Of a stretch of 28,190 nucleotides of DNA, positions 8,753 through 16,798 are shown in pieces. The stretch lies in the NCBI GenBank assembly GCA_035286595.1, contig DATEDA010000221.1, positions 1 to 28,190 on the forward strand, read 5' to 3'. Position numbers and translations under genes: made by a program. Position 1 is the first letter of the stretch. Each line of letters begins with the position of its first letter. This DNA is from DATEDA01 sp035286595 (GTDB lineage: Bacteria; Pseudomonadota; Gammaproteobacteria; Burkholderiales; SG8-39). Below the pieces are notes generated by a model. It saw nothing but the letters and a program-made list of their open reading frames with translations, was not told the origin of the DNA and did no database searches.

Positions 8753-8794
8753 CAGCGGGTGCGCAAGCCGGCGCGTGGATCACGGGGGAGGCCG

Positions 8795-9202
8795 TCAGCG
8801 CAGCACCTTCTCGTACACGAAATGGCCCACCTTGATCCACCGCACCTTCACCGCCCGCCCCTCCCAGAAGTACACCGCGATCTGATTCAGCGGCGAGCCG
8901 TCGACAGCCCAGGTCGGGCGCACGCCGGCGATATCCTCGCGGTCGGGTTCTCCGAGGAGCGCCTCGACGTCGGCGTAGCTCATCCCCCCGTGGAGCGTCT
9001 CGACCTTGGCGAACCAGCGGCGATCCGCGTCGCTCATTGCCGCGACCGCCGCCTCGCCCTGGGTCGATACGGTCCAGTAGAGCGCGGTCGCCGCGGCCGC
9101 GACGAGCAAGAGGAGGAGCGCGAGTGCGATCGCCAGATGCCGCCGGTTTCGTCGCCTCCGGGCGGCGTCTGTCTGAACGGTCGTCGCTTGAGGATTGCGC
9201 AT
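8795..9202 (-). CDS. Small membrane-anchored protein with SmpA/BamE-like domain
   Basis: A 135-residue protein: basic N-terminus (ARRRRNRRH), one transmembrane helix (about 23-43), then a soluble domain. The segment GMSYADVEALLGEPDRE resembles the first helix and turn of SmpA/OmlA (BamE-like) domains, followed by predicted strands (IAVYFWEGRAVKVRWIKVG). No lipobox is present, so it is an inner-membrane-anchored periplasmic protein. The start codon directly follows the stop of the upstream gene (TAGATG), implying coupled translation. Function unknown. Confidence 0.65.
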   Translation of the reverse strand: MRNPQATTVQTDAARRRRNRRHLAIALALLLLLVAAAATALYWTVSTQGEAAVAAMSDADRRWFAKVETLHGGMSYADVEALLGEPDREDIAGVRPTWAVDGSPLNQIAVYFWEGRAVKVRWIKVGHFVYEKVLR

Positions 9203-9691
9203 CTAGTAAATCCCCGGGATGAACCGCCGCACTCGGCGCTCGTAAGCGGCGTACTCGGGCAATCGGCTGTGCAGCCACCGTTCTTCGCGCCGCGCCTTAC
9301 GATCGAAGAACACGGCGACCACGGCCCAGCAGGCTACGCCCGCGGTGCTCAGCCATGCCAGCGCCCAGCCCAAGACGCCGACCAGCAGGCCGGTGTAGAC
9401 CGGATGTCGCACGAGCCCGTAGACGCCGCGCGTAACCAATTGCGCCCCCTCGCGGGGATGCGGAAAGGGCGTCAGCGCACGGCCGAGCGCGACGAGCCCG
9501 GCGAGGACCAGGAGCAGCCCGCCCGCGGCGAGCGCGAGCCCGAGCCACTGAAGCGGATGGCCGAATCCGCCATCCGCGCGCGTGGTCCAAGGCGGCAGCA
9601 CGACGGCGAGGGCGAGCAGCGGCACCTGCGCGATCACCCACCAGCCGCCTCGCTCGGAGAATGAAGGGCTGCTCCTCATACCGGCGGGCAT
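9203..9691 (-). CDS. Isoprenylcysteine carboxyl methyltransferase family membrane protein
   Basis: A 162-residue protein with four to five membrane helices and the C-terminal ICMT/PEMT signature: TRGVYGLVRHPVYTG, then EERWL and PEYAAYERRVRRFIPG. In bacteria these proteins are usually annotated as isoprenylcysteine or phospholipid methyltransferases, with substrates mostly unknown. Two ATGs four codons apart (9691 and 9679) are possible and neither has a strong ribosome binding site; I use the first. It sits 20 bases after the MFS gene and abuts the SmpA-like gene. Confidence 0.82.
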   Translation of the reverse strand: MPAGMRSSPSFSERGGWWVIAQVPLLALAVVLPPWTTRADGGFGHPLQWLGLALAAGGLLLVLAGLVALGRALTPFPHPREGAQLVTRGVYGLVRHPVYTGLLVGVLGWALAWLSTAGVACWAVVAVFFDRKARREERWLHSRLPEYAAYERRVRRFIPGIY

Positions 9692-9711
9692 TGTCGCGCG
9701 TTCCGGAGCGT

Positions 9712-10965
9712 TCAGGTCGCCGGCCGCTGCGCGGGCTCGCGGAACGGCAGCACCCACGCGAGCACGGCGACCTGCAGTACGGCGATGCCGAGCAGCGCCG
9801 CGGCGTAGCCCTCCGGCGCGTAGCGCCCGTCGACGGTCGGGAACACCCGCAGCACGGCGCCGATGCCCCATTGGAAGGCGAACGACGCGGTGAACATGCC
9901 GAAGTTGAGCGCGGTGATCACCCGTCCCGACATCGCCACCGGGAAGTGCGGCGTGATCAGCGCGAAGACGAGTGCGCCTGACATGACGCTGAAGCCGTAG
10001 GTCGCCAGAAGCGCGGCGTGTGGGACGGTCGCGCCGAATGCGATGGCGACGAAGGCGGCGAACGACACGAGGAGGCCGCCCTTGTAGAGCGCCAGCCGGG
10101 AGTAGCCGCGCGCGGCCATCCGGTCGGCGAACGTGCCGAAGGCGACCGAGCCGATCGCGTAAGCCGTCGCGCAGACGAGGAGCAGCTTCGCCGCGCCCTC
10201 GCGCGCGAACCCCGCGACATCGGTGAGCCATGGGCCGAGCCAGAGTCCCTGGAGCGCCTGGTAGGCGCCGTGCGTGATCACGAACGGCAGCACGATCCGC
10301 CAGAAGAGCGGCCGGCGCATGATCTGCCCCACGCCACGGAACTGCTCCCCCCAGGTTGCGCCCGCGCCCGGCAGCGGCTTCTCCGGCACGAGGGTCGCGA
10401 TCAGGGCGGCAACGGCGAGGCAGGCCCCGGCGAGACCGTAGAACATCGCCCGCCAGCCGATCACGCCCAGCGCGGCCTCGACCGGCGCGGTCGCCGCCAG
10501 CCCGCCCACCGCGCCGATGAAGATGTACCAGCCGCTGATCGTGGCGAGACGCGACAGCGGGAACCAGAGCGTGAACGCCTTGATCGCGCCCATCAGGCAC
10601 GCGGACACGCCGAGCCCGATCAGCGCGCGGGCGAGCGTGAGCGTGCCGAAGCCGCCCGCGGTGCCGAAGGCGAGCGCGCCGAGCGCCGTGATGCACAGCA
10701 GCGTGGCGACGACGCGCCGCGGGCCGTAGCGGTCGAGCAGCACGCCGACCGGGATCTGGGCGAGCGCGAACGCGACGAAGTACGCGCTCGTGAGCAGCCC
10801 GAGGTCGGCGGGAGAAAGGGCGAATTCGCGCGCGAGGTCCTTCGCGATGACCGCGTTGACGTTGCGGAAGAAGTAGGAGAGGAAGTAGCCCGCCGCGAAC
10901 GGCAGGAAGACCGCCGCGACGAGGCGCACCGGCAGCGGCGCGGCGCGCGCATCGAAGGCGGTCAA
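9712..10965 (-). CDS. MFS family transporter
   Basis: A 417-residue 12-helix major facilitator. The helix 2-3 loop carries motif A (GVLLDRYGPRRV), and the start FAAGYFLSYFFRNVN resembles anion/organic-acid porters of the ACS/UhpT-GlpT type. It is an inner-membrane transporter; an organic acid substrate is possible but unproven. It begins 13 bases downstream of the glutathione S-transferase gene on the same strand, so the two probably share a promoter. Confidence 0.88.
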   Translation of the reverse strand: MTAFDARAAPLPVRLVAAVFLPFAAGYFLSYFFRNVNAVIAKDLAREFALSPADLGLLTSAYFVAFALAQIPVGVLLDRYGPRRVVATLLCITALGALAFGTAGGFGTLTLARALIGLGVSACLMGAIKAFTLWFPLSRLATISGWYIFIGAVGGLAATAPVEAALGVIGWRAMFYGLAGACLAVAALIATLVPEKPLPGAGATWGEQFRGVGQIMRRPLFWRIVLPFVITHGAYQALQGLWLGPWLTDVAGFAREGAAKLLLVCATAYAIGSVAFGTFADRMAARGYSRLALYKGGLLVSFAAFVAIAFGATVPHAALLATYGFSVMSGALVFALITPHFPVAMSGRVITALNFGMFTASFAFQWGIGAVLRVFPTVDGRYAPEGYAAALLGIAVLQVAVLAWVLPFREPAQRPAT

Positions 10966-10978
10966 CCGCCCGCCCGGG

Positions 10979-11587
10979 TCAGCTGAGCGGCAGCATCACG
11001 TGCTTCTGGTACCCCGGCCGAGACCTCAGCCGCTCGTAGTACCGGCTCAGGTTCGCGTGCGCGGGCCGCTCGATCGGCATTGCGTACCAGCGGTAGACGA
11101 AGCAGCCGAACGGGATGTCACCCATACCGAACTCGCGGCCGGACAGGTACGGCTGCGAGGCGAGCGCGTCGTCGGCGATCTTGAAGACGTCGCCGGCCTG
11201 CTTGATGGCTACTTCGACCGCCGCGCCGTCGCGCTTCTCCGGCGGGGTGCGGATGAGCTGCCAGAAGATCGGCGTGATCGGCGCCGCAACCGTGCTCGTC
11301 GTCCAGTCCATCCACTTCTCGGCGCTGTAGCCCTCCTCGAGGGTGCGGCGCGGGCCGTGCTTCGCGTAGAGGTAGCGCACGATCACGTTCGACTCCCACA
11401 GCACGAAGCCGTCGTACTCGATCGTCGGCACGCGGCCGTTCGGGTTGAGCTTCCGGTACTCGGGCGTGTTCACGACGCCGTACTGCATCCCGGCGTCGAC
11501 GCGCTCGTGCGGGATGCGGAGCTCGGCCACCGCCCACATCACTTTCTGCACGTTGATCGAGTTGACCCGGCCCCAGATCTTCAGCAT
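10979..11587 (-). CDS. Glutathione S-transferase family protein
   Basis: A 202-residue GST. The N-terminal thioredoxin-fold domain has the candidate catalytic Ser10 (RVNSINVQK), the cis-Pro loop GRVPTI (Pro54) and the glutathione-binding ES pair (WESNVIVRYL, Glu65-Ser66). The C-terminal helical domain contains YLSGREFGMGDIPFG, the usual GST N-cap-like segment. It conjugates or handles glutathione with electrophiles in the cytoplasm; the substrate is unknown. First gene of the minus-strand block; a -10-like TAAGAT lies 42 bases upstream of its ATG. Confidence 0.9.
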   Translation of the reverse strand: MLKIWGRVNSINVQKVMWAVAELRIPHERVDAGMQYGVVNTPEYRKLNPNGRVPTIEYDGFVLWESNVIVRYLYAKHGPRRTLEEGYSAEKWMDWTTSTVAAPITPIFWQLIRTPPEKRDGAAVEVAIKQAGDVFKIADDALASQPYLSGREFGMGDIPFGCFVYRWYAMPIERPAHANLSRYYERLRSRPGYQKHVMLPLS

Positions 11588-11691
11588 CTCACGCTCCTCT
11601 TGGACGAGAACCCCGGACGAAACCGCGCGATCTTACCCGGTCGCGCTCGGCCGGCGCATACTGCGGCCCCAGGACCGTGAAGGAGGGTGGG
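11588..11691. promoter_or_regulatory. Divergent promoter region, GST versus beta-propeller gene
   Basis: A 104-base divergent gap. On the minus strand a -10-like TAAGAT occurs at 11630-11635, toward the GST gene. On the plus strand a CATACT at 11657-11662 lies 29 bases before the ATG and ahead of a strong AGGAGGG ribosome site (11681-11687). No good -35 boxes are visible, so the assignment is tentative. Confidence 0.3.
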
Positions 11692-12603
11692 ATGAACAAG
11701 AGAGCATCGGTAGGTCTGGCCCTGTCGGCCGCCCTGGCCATCGCGCAGCCGGCAGTCTCCCCCGAGGCGTCCGCCCAGGTGCGGGTGAGCTCGGAGCAAA
11801 CCGTCGGGGGTTTTGCGTTCCCAGAATCGGTCGCGTACGACCCCAGGGCCAAAGTGCTGTACGTCAGCGAGTTCGGCTCCAAGCTCGATCCGGTGCTGAA
11901 GGACGGCATGGGCCGGATCAGCAAGGTGGCGTTGAACGGCAAGGTCCTGGAGCAGAAGTTCCTTCCGGCGGCGGGCGGCGAGCCCCTCAACAAGCCCAAG
12001 GGGATCTGGGTGAGGGGCGACCGGCTGTGGGTCACCGACATCGACGTCGTGTGGATCTTCGACCTGAAGACCAAGAAGGGCCGCAAGGCCGCCCTTCCCG
12101 GCATCCAGTTCGCCAACGACCCGACGGTTGCCGGCAGCGTGCTCTACGTGAGCGACAACCGCAGCGACCAGCTGTTCAAGGTCGAGCCGGCGGACTTCCT
12201 GAATTCCAAGAGCGAGCCCCAGGTCACGTCCGTCTTCAAGGGCGCGTCGGTCAGCCCCAACGGGCTCTACCCCGCGCGCGACGGCATGCTGCTGATCGTC
12301 GGCTTCCTGGCGCCGGACAAGCCGCGCGGCATCTTCGCCCTGGGAGTCAGCGGCCAGATCAAGGATCTGTCCGGACCGATCGGCCGGCTGGACGGCATCT
12401 ACGAGCTCCCGAACGGGACGCTGCTTGCCACCGACTGGAACTCCGGCTCGCTCTTCAGCTGGACCGAGAAGACGGGGATGCAGAAGCTCGCGACCGGGTT
12501 CAAGGGGCCAGCCGATTTCTGCGTCGTCCCCCAGGGTGGCGCGCTGACCGTCGTCGTGCCCGACCTGGTCCAGAGCCAGCTGCGGTTCGTCCATCTGAAG
12601 TAG
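11692..12603 (+). CDS. Exported SMP-30/gluconolactonase-like beta-propeller protein
   Basis: A 303-residue protein with a Sec-type signal peptide (MNKRASVGLALSAALA, probable cleavage after ASA near residue 29). It then has repeated beta-propeller blade patterns such as PESVAYDPRAKVLYVSE, KPKGIWVRGDRLWVTD and VAGSVLYVSDNRSD, which fit the SMP-30/gluconolactonase/LRE-like family. Periplasmic. Catalytic metal ligands are not certain by eye, so lactonase activity is not established; it may be a non-enzymatic propeller. The start is fixed by AGGAGGG four bases upstream of the ATG. Confidence 0.8.
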   Translation: MNKRASVGLALSAALAIAQPAVSPEASAQVRVSSEQTVGGFAFPESVAYDPRAKVLYVSEFGSKLDPVLKDGMGRISKVALNGKVLEQKFLPAAGGEPLNKPKGIWVRGDRLWVTDIDVVWIFDLKTKKGRKAALPGIQFANDPTVAGSVLYVSDNRSDQLFKVEPADFLNSKSEPQVTSVFKGASVSPNGLYPARDGMLLIVGFLAPDKPRGIFALGVSGQIKDLSGPIGRLDGIYELPNGTLLATDWNSGSLFSWTEKTGMQKLATGFKGPADFCVVPQGGALTVVVPDLVQSQLRFVHLK

Positions 12604-12626
12604 CGAGCGGCGCAGTTCCGCGGCGG

Positions 12627-13115
12627 ATGGAATCGCTAGCCGCTCTCGGCATCGCCGTCGGGAACCTGCTCCGGGAACGCAAGCAGACGCTCGCGGTCGC
12701 CGAATCCTCCGCCGGCGGCCTGATCAACGCTGCGCTCGTCGCCGTGCCGGGCGCCTCCGCGTACTACCTCGGCGGCTGCGTCATCTATACCGGCGCGGGC
12801 CGCTCGGCGTTGCTCGGGCTCACCGCGCAGGACATGGCGGGCATCCGCTCGGCCAGCGAGCCGTTCGCGAAGCTGCTCGCGCAGCGGGTGCGCGAGCACC
12901 TGGGCGCGACCTGGGGCCTCAGCGAAACCGGCGCCAGCGGCCCGACCGGTAACCGCTACGGCGATCCGCCGGGGCACGCCTGCATCGCGGTGAGCGGACC
13001 GGTCGAGACGGTGATCACCGTGGAAACGGGCAGCGCCGACCGGGAGGCAAACATGCGGGCGTTCGCGCGTGCGGCAGTCGAACTCCTGGAGTCCTGTATT
13101 CGCAAGGGGGGCTAG
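12627..13115 (+). CDS. CinA-type nicotinamide-nucleotide amidohydrolase (PncC) domain protein
   Basis: A 162-residue stand-alone CinA C-terminal domain. It has TLAVAESSAGGLI near the N-terminus, then GGCVIYTGAGR and SETGASGPTGNRYGDPPG, matching the three conserved segments of PncC, which deamidates NMN to nicotinate mononucleotide for pyridine nucleotide salvage. The usual GIAGP core reads GASGP here and the loop is longer, so it may be a divergent member. No MoeA-like N-terminal domain is present. It follows the propeller gene by 23 bases. Its stop overlaps the convergent amidase stop by four bases (13112-13115). Confidence 0.85.
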   Translation: MESLAALGIAVGNLLRERKQTLAVAESSAGGLINAALVAVPGASAYYLGGCVIYTGAGRSALLGLTAQDMAGIRSASEPFAKLLAQRVREHLGATWGLSETGASGPTGNRYGDPPGHACIAVSGPVETVITVETGSADREANMRAFARAAVELLESCIRKGG

Positions 13116-14518
13116 AGACCCGGCCGGCGCAGATGGTCGGTCGCCTGCTGGAACGCGTGCGCCGCGCGCAAAGCCAGGTCCTCGCGGTGCGGGGGCGCGA
13201 CGAGCTGCAGCCCGACCGGCAGGCCGTCGGTGGTGAACCCGCACGGCACGGAGGCCGCCGGCTGCTGGGTGAGGTTGAACGGAAAGGTGAACGGCGTCCA
13301 CCACGTCCAGTCGTTCTCGAGCCCCGCCGGCGCCTCGGGCGCGACGCGTCCGACCTCGAACGCCGGCACCGCGAGCGTCGGCGTGACGAGGAGATCCCAG
13401 TCGCGGTGGAACGCCTTCATCCGCTCGCCCATGGCGGTCCGCGCCGCAACCGCGTCGAAGTAATCGGCGAGGGTGTGGCGCGAGCCGGCCTCGAACGCCT
13501 GCCGCAGCCCTGCTTCCAGCAACGCGAACTTCTCGGGCGGGAGCTTGCGCAGCGCGTTGTAGGCGCCGCTCGTCCAGTGCATCCAGAACGCATCGCGCGG
13601 ATCGGGAAAGCCGGGATCGATCCTCTCGACCCGCGCACCGAGCGCGGCGAGCGCCTTCACCGCGTCGGCGACGCGCGCCTCGACTTCGGGATGCACGTAC
13701 TTCACGTAGCCGAGCCGGGGGCTGTACGCGACGCGCAGGCCCGCGACGCCGCCGGCGAGCGCCGACGTCCAGTCGGTGTGATCGTAGGGCAGGGCGTGCC
13801 AATCCCGCCCGTCGGGGCGCGCCAGCACGTTCAGCATCAGCGCGAGGTCGGCGACCGTGCGCGCCATCGGGCCGACGTGCGCCACGGTGCCCATCGGCGA
13901 GAGCGGCCACGCGGGCACCCGACCGAAGTGCGCTTTGATGCCCGAGACGCCCGCGAACGCGCTCGGGATGCGGATCGAGCCGCCGCCGTCGGTGCCGACC
14001 GCGAGCTGGCCCATCCCCGCCGCGAGCTGGGCCGAGGCGCCGCCGCTCGACCCCCCGGGCGTGCGCTCGAGGTTCCAGGGATTGCGGGTGGTGCCGGTGA
14101 GCGGGCTGTCGGTCACGCCTTTCCAGCCGTACTCGGGGGTGCACGTCTTGCCGAGCAGCACGGCGCCGCTTTCGCGCAGGCGCGCCGTGGCGGGCGCGTC
14201 GTCCTCCCATGGCCCTGCCGGATCGACGGTCTTCGAGCCCCGCAGGGTCGGCCACCCTTTCGTGAGGACGAGATCCTTGATCGACACGGGCACGCCGTCG
14301 AGCGGCCCCGCCGGCGCGCCTTTCATCCAGCGCGCCTCGGCGGCGTGCGCTGCGGCAAGCGCACCTTCTTCGTCGACGAGGCAGTAGGCGTTGAGCTTCG
14401 GGTTGAGCGCGCCAATCCGTGCGAGCACCGTGCGCGCGACCTCGACCGGCGAGAGCTCCCGCGCGCGGTAACGCGCGACGAGCTCCATCGCCGGCAGGAA
14501 GCAGAGCTCGAGGCTCAA
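13112..14518 (-). CDS. Amidase signature (AS) family amidase
   Basis: A 468-residue amidase with the complete Ser-cisSer-Lys triad: Lys81 (PVSIKDLV), cis-Ser near 157-158 (TPGGSSGGASAQLAAG) and nucleophile Ser181 (GTDGGGSIRIPSAFAG). It hydrolyses a C-N amide bond in the cytoplasm; the substrate is unknown (related enzymes include aryl-amidases and the GatA fold). The start is TTG at 14518-14516, overlapping the RidA-like stop (TTGA) with GGAAG upstream. It restores the family's N-terminal SLELCFLPA segment, which an ATG start at 14488 would remove. Confidence 0.9.
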   Translation of the reverse strand: MSLELCFLPAMELVARYRARELSPVEVARTVLARIGALNPKLNAYCLVDEEGALAAAHAAEARWMKGAPAGPLDGVPVSIKDLVLTKGWPTLRGSKTVDPAGPWEDDAPATARLRESGAVLLGKTCTPEYGWKGVTDSPLTGTTRNPWNLERTPGGSSGGASAQLAAGMGQLAVGTDGGGSIRIPSAFAGVSGIKAHFGRVPAWPLSPMGTVAHVGPMARTVADLALMLNVLARPDGRDWHALPYDHTDWTSALAGGVAGLRVAYSPRLGYVKYVHPEVEARVADAVKALAALGARVERIDPGFPDPRDAFWMHWTSGAYNALRKLPPEKFALLEAGLRQAFEAGSRHTLADYFDAVAARTAMGERMKAFHRDWDLLVTPTLAVPAFEVGRVAPEAPAGLENDWTWWTPFTFPFNLTQQPAASVPCGFTTDGLPVGLQLVAPPHREDLALRAAHAFQQATDHLRRPGL

Positions 14519-14967
14519 CGCTTCTTCCGCTTCGCGGCGCGCTTGCTTGCGGCCGGCCGCTTCGCCGCGGCTTTCGGCGCGGGCGCCGCCTTCGCCGCGA
14601 CCGCTTCGACCTCGACCAGGTACTCGGGCTTTACGAGCGAGCGGATCACGAGGCCGGTCGAGGCGGGCCGGTGGCCGGCGAGGAACTTCGCGCGTGTCGC
14701 CGCGTACTTGGGAAAGTCCTCGAGATTCACGAGGAATTGCGCGATCTTGACGAGGTCGGTCACCTTCATTCCCGCGGCGGCGAGGATCGCGACGATGTTC
14801 TGCCACGCGACCTCGGTCTGCGCCTCGACCGTCGGCGGCACGGATCCGTCCTTCCGGATTCCGACCTGGCCGGCGATGTAGAGCCAGCGCGCGTTCGGCG
14901 GCGCCTCGACGCCGTGGCTGTACGTTCCGATCGGGTCGGCGATGGTCGGGGGATTGTGGATCTTCAT
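14515..14967 (-). CDS. RidA/YjgF-family protein with Lys/Ala-rich C-terminal tail
   Basis: A 150-residue protein whose first 122 residues are a RidA (YjgF/YER057c/UK114) domain: WLYIAGQVG, AWQNIVAIL and the C-terminal YLVEVEAVA. The segment corresponding to the catalytic-Arg motif of classical RidA (PARS) reads PASTGLVIRS, so the imine-deaminase Arg is absent, as in Rid subfamilies outside the archetypal group. Residues 124-150 form a Lys/Ala/Pro-rich tail ending in KRAAKRKKR, like histone-H1-type extensions. Strong AAGGAGGAG ribosome site. Coupled to the amidase by a stop/start overlap. Confidence 0.85.
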   Translation of the reverse strand: MKIHNPPTIADPIGTYSHGVEAPPNARWLYIAGQVGIRKDGSVPPTVEAQTEVAWQNIVAILAAAGMKVTDLVKIAQFLVNLEDFPKYAATRAKFLAGHRPASTGLVIRSLVKPEYLVEVEAVAAKAAPAPKAAAKRPAASKRAAKRKKR

Positions 14968-15054
14968 GGCGGGCTCCTCCTTGGCGCGGGCAGGCCGTGA
15001 TCTTATCCCAGCGTATGGGGCCCCTGTATGATCGTGCCTCCCGGGAGGTGCGCA
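14968..15054. promoter_or_regulatory. Divergent promoter region, RidA-like versus TPP enzyme 1
   Basis: An 87-base divergent gap. On the minus strand TAAGAT at 15000-15005 precedes the RidA-like ribosome site. On the plus strand TATGAT (15027-15032, one mismatch from TATAAT) precedes GGGAGGTG and the ATG of the TPP enzyme. The palindrome GGGGCCCC lies between them. The -35 boxes are not convincing. Confidence 0.3.
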
Positions 15055-16791
15055 ATGGACCAGTCGCCGCAGGTCAAGCTGAACTCCACTGCCCACTATT
15101 TTCTCGAGGGGCTGAACGAGCTCGGGATCGAGTATCTCTTCTGCAATCTCGGCACCGATCACGCGCCGCTCGTCGAGGAGCTCGCGCGGTGGCGCAAGCA
15201 CGGGCGCCGTCTCCCGAAGACGATCCTGTGCCCGCACGAGAACGTGGCGATCCACATGGCGGCGGGCTACGCCATGGCGACCGGCCGCGGCCAGGGCGTC
15301 ATGGTGCACGTGGACGTCGGCACGGCGAACGCTGGCGTCGGGATCCACAACCTTGCCCGGGCGCGCACGCCGGCGCTCGTCATGGCGGGCCGGGCGCCGT
15401 TCACCTTCCGCGGCGAGCTCACCGGCTCGCGCGACACTTACGTCCACTTCGTCCAGGAACCGTTCGACCAGGCGGGGATCGTGCGGCCGTACGTGAAGTG
15501 GGAATACAGTCTGCCGTCGGGCGTGGTCGCCAAGGAAGTGCTGCGGCGCGCGCATTCGGTGATGCAAACCGATCCGCGGGGCCCCGTGTACCTGATGCTG
15601 CCGCGCGAGACGCTCGCCGAGACCTGGCCCGAGAACGCGGTGCGCGCGTTTCCGGCCGAGCGGTTCGGGCCGACGGCGGCGGGCGGCGCGGACCCGCAGG
15701 CGATCGCCGCGCTCGCCGACCGGCTGCTCGCGGCGAGGAACCCGATCCTGGTGACCGCGTACGCGGGACGGAACGTGGCCGCGCCGGCGCTCGTCGACGA
15801 GCTCGCGCGGCTCGCGGGCATCCGGGTCTTCGAGTTCAACCCGCTCTACCTCTGCATCCCGCACGACTCGCCGTGTTTCGCGGGCCACCTGCCCGGGAAG
15901 CACGTGGCCGAGGCCGACGTGGGGCTCCTCGTCGACGTGGACGTGCCGTGGATCCCCAAGGACACGCCGGACAACCCGGCGACCTTCTGGGCGCAGATCG
16001 ACGTCGACACCGTCAAGCAGTCGTTCCCGATGTGGGGATTCGCGGCGAACCTGCGCATCCAGGGCGATAGCTGCCGCATCCTCGCGCAGCTCGTCGAGGC
16101 GCTCAAGGCAAAGGCGACTGCGGCACACCGCGCCGCGGCGGCGCAGCGCGTCGCGGGCCTCGGCAAAGAGCACGCCGCCCGGATGGCCGGCATCGCGAAA
16201 GCGGCTGCGGACAAGGGGGCGAGCGGGCGGATCAACCCCCAGTACCTGTGCGCCGAGATCGGCCGGGCCATCGATCCGGACGACATCGTGCTGAACGAAG
16301 CGATCCGCAACACGCTCGCGGTGTTCCACCAGATCCCGCGCTCGAAGCCAGGCACGGTGATCGGGCTCGCGGGCGGCGGGCTCGGGTTCTCCGGCGGGAC
16401 GGCGCTCGGGGTCAAGCTGGCGCGGCCCGACCGGACGGTGGTGCAGATCTGCGGCGACGGCAGCTTCTACTTCTGCAACCCCGCCTCCGTTTACGCGGTG
16501 GCGAAGCAATATGGCCTGCCGATCTTCACCGTCGTCCTCGACAACGGCGGCTGGGCGGCGGTGAAGGAGGCGACGCTGCGCGTCTATCCGGACGGCGACG
16601 CGAAGGCGGCGAGCGCCTACGAGGCGCTGCTTTCGCCGGAGATCGATTTCGCGCGGCTCGCGGAGGCGGCCGGCGCGCACGGCGAGCTCGTGACCGATCC
16701 CGACGCGGTCCCGGCTGCGATCCAGCGGTGCCTCGCGGCGGTGCGGGGCGGTCGCGCGGCGGTGCTGCACGCGCGCGTGACGCCGCTGTAG
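15055..16791 (+). CDS. Thiamine-pyrophosphate-requiring enzyme (acetolactate-synthase-like), copy 1
   Basis: A 578-residue three-domain ThDP enzyme. The PYR domain carries the cofactor-activating Glu62 (CPHENVAIHMAAGYA). The PP domain has the ThDP-Mg motif CGDGSFYF (Asp468) followed at the expected distance by DNGGW (Asn497). These are decarboxylase/ligase-type enzymes acting on 2-oxoacids; the exact substrate is unknown. The start is fixed by GGGAGGTG just before the ATG; the frame extends upstream but without support. It converges on the GGT-like gene with a 7-base gap. Its relative encoded at 23835-25517 differs at the activating residue. Confidence 0.87.
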   Translation: MDQSPQVKLNSTAHYFLEGLNELGIEYLFCNLGTDHAPLVEELARWRKHGRRLPKTILCPHENVAIHMAAGYAMATGRGQGVMVHVDVGTANAGVGIHNLARARTPALVMAGRAPFTFRGELTGSRDTYVHFVQEPFDQAGIVRPYVKWEYSLPSGVVAKEVLRRAHSVMQTDPRGPVYLMLPRETLAETWPENAVRAFPAERFGPTAAGGADPQAIAALADRLLAARNPILVTAYAGRNVAAPALVDELARLAGIRVFEFNPLYLCIPHDSPCFAGHLPGKHVAEADVGLLVDVDVPWIPKDTPDNPATFWAQIDVDTVKQSFPMWGFAANLRIQGDSCRILAQLVEALKAKATAAHRAAAAQRVAGLGKEHAARMAGIAKAAADKGASGRINPQYLCAEIGRAIDPDDIVLNEAIRNTLAVFHQIPRSKPGTVIGLAGGGLGFSGGTALGVKLARPDRTVVQICGDGSFYFCNPASVYAVAKQYGLPIFTVVLDNGGWAAVKEATLRVYPDGDAKAASAYEALLSPEIDFARLAEAAGAHGELVTDPDAVPAAIQRCLAAVRGGRAAVLHARVTPL

Positions 16792-16798
16792 GTTCCGC

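Noticed and set aside
8753..8794. Terminator between the regulator gene and the convergent SmpA-like gene
   Set aside because: No convincing stem followed by T residues in the 42-base gap.
10018..10986. Long plus-strand open frame opposite the minus-strand MFS gene
   Set aside because: Rich in Arg, Glu and Gly with no domain, no ribosome site, and fully antisense to a gene with clear membrane helices; a GC-driven shadow.
13133..14881. 582-codon plus-strand open frame opposite the amidase and RidA-like genes
   Set aside because: The opposite strand has an intact amidase triad and RidA motifs; this frame is Arg-rich low-complexity sequence typical of high-GC shadows.
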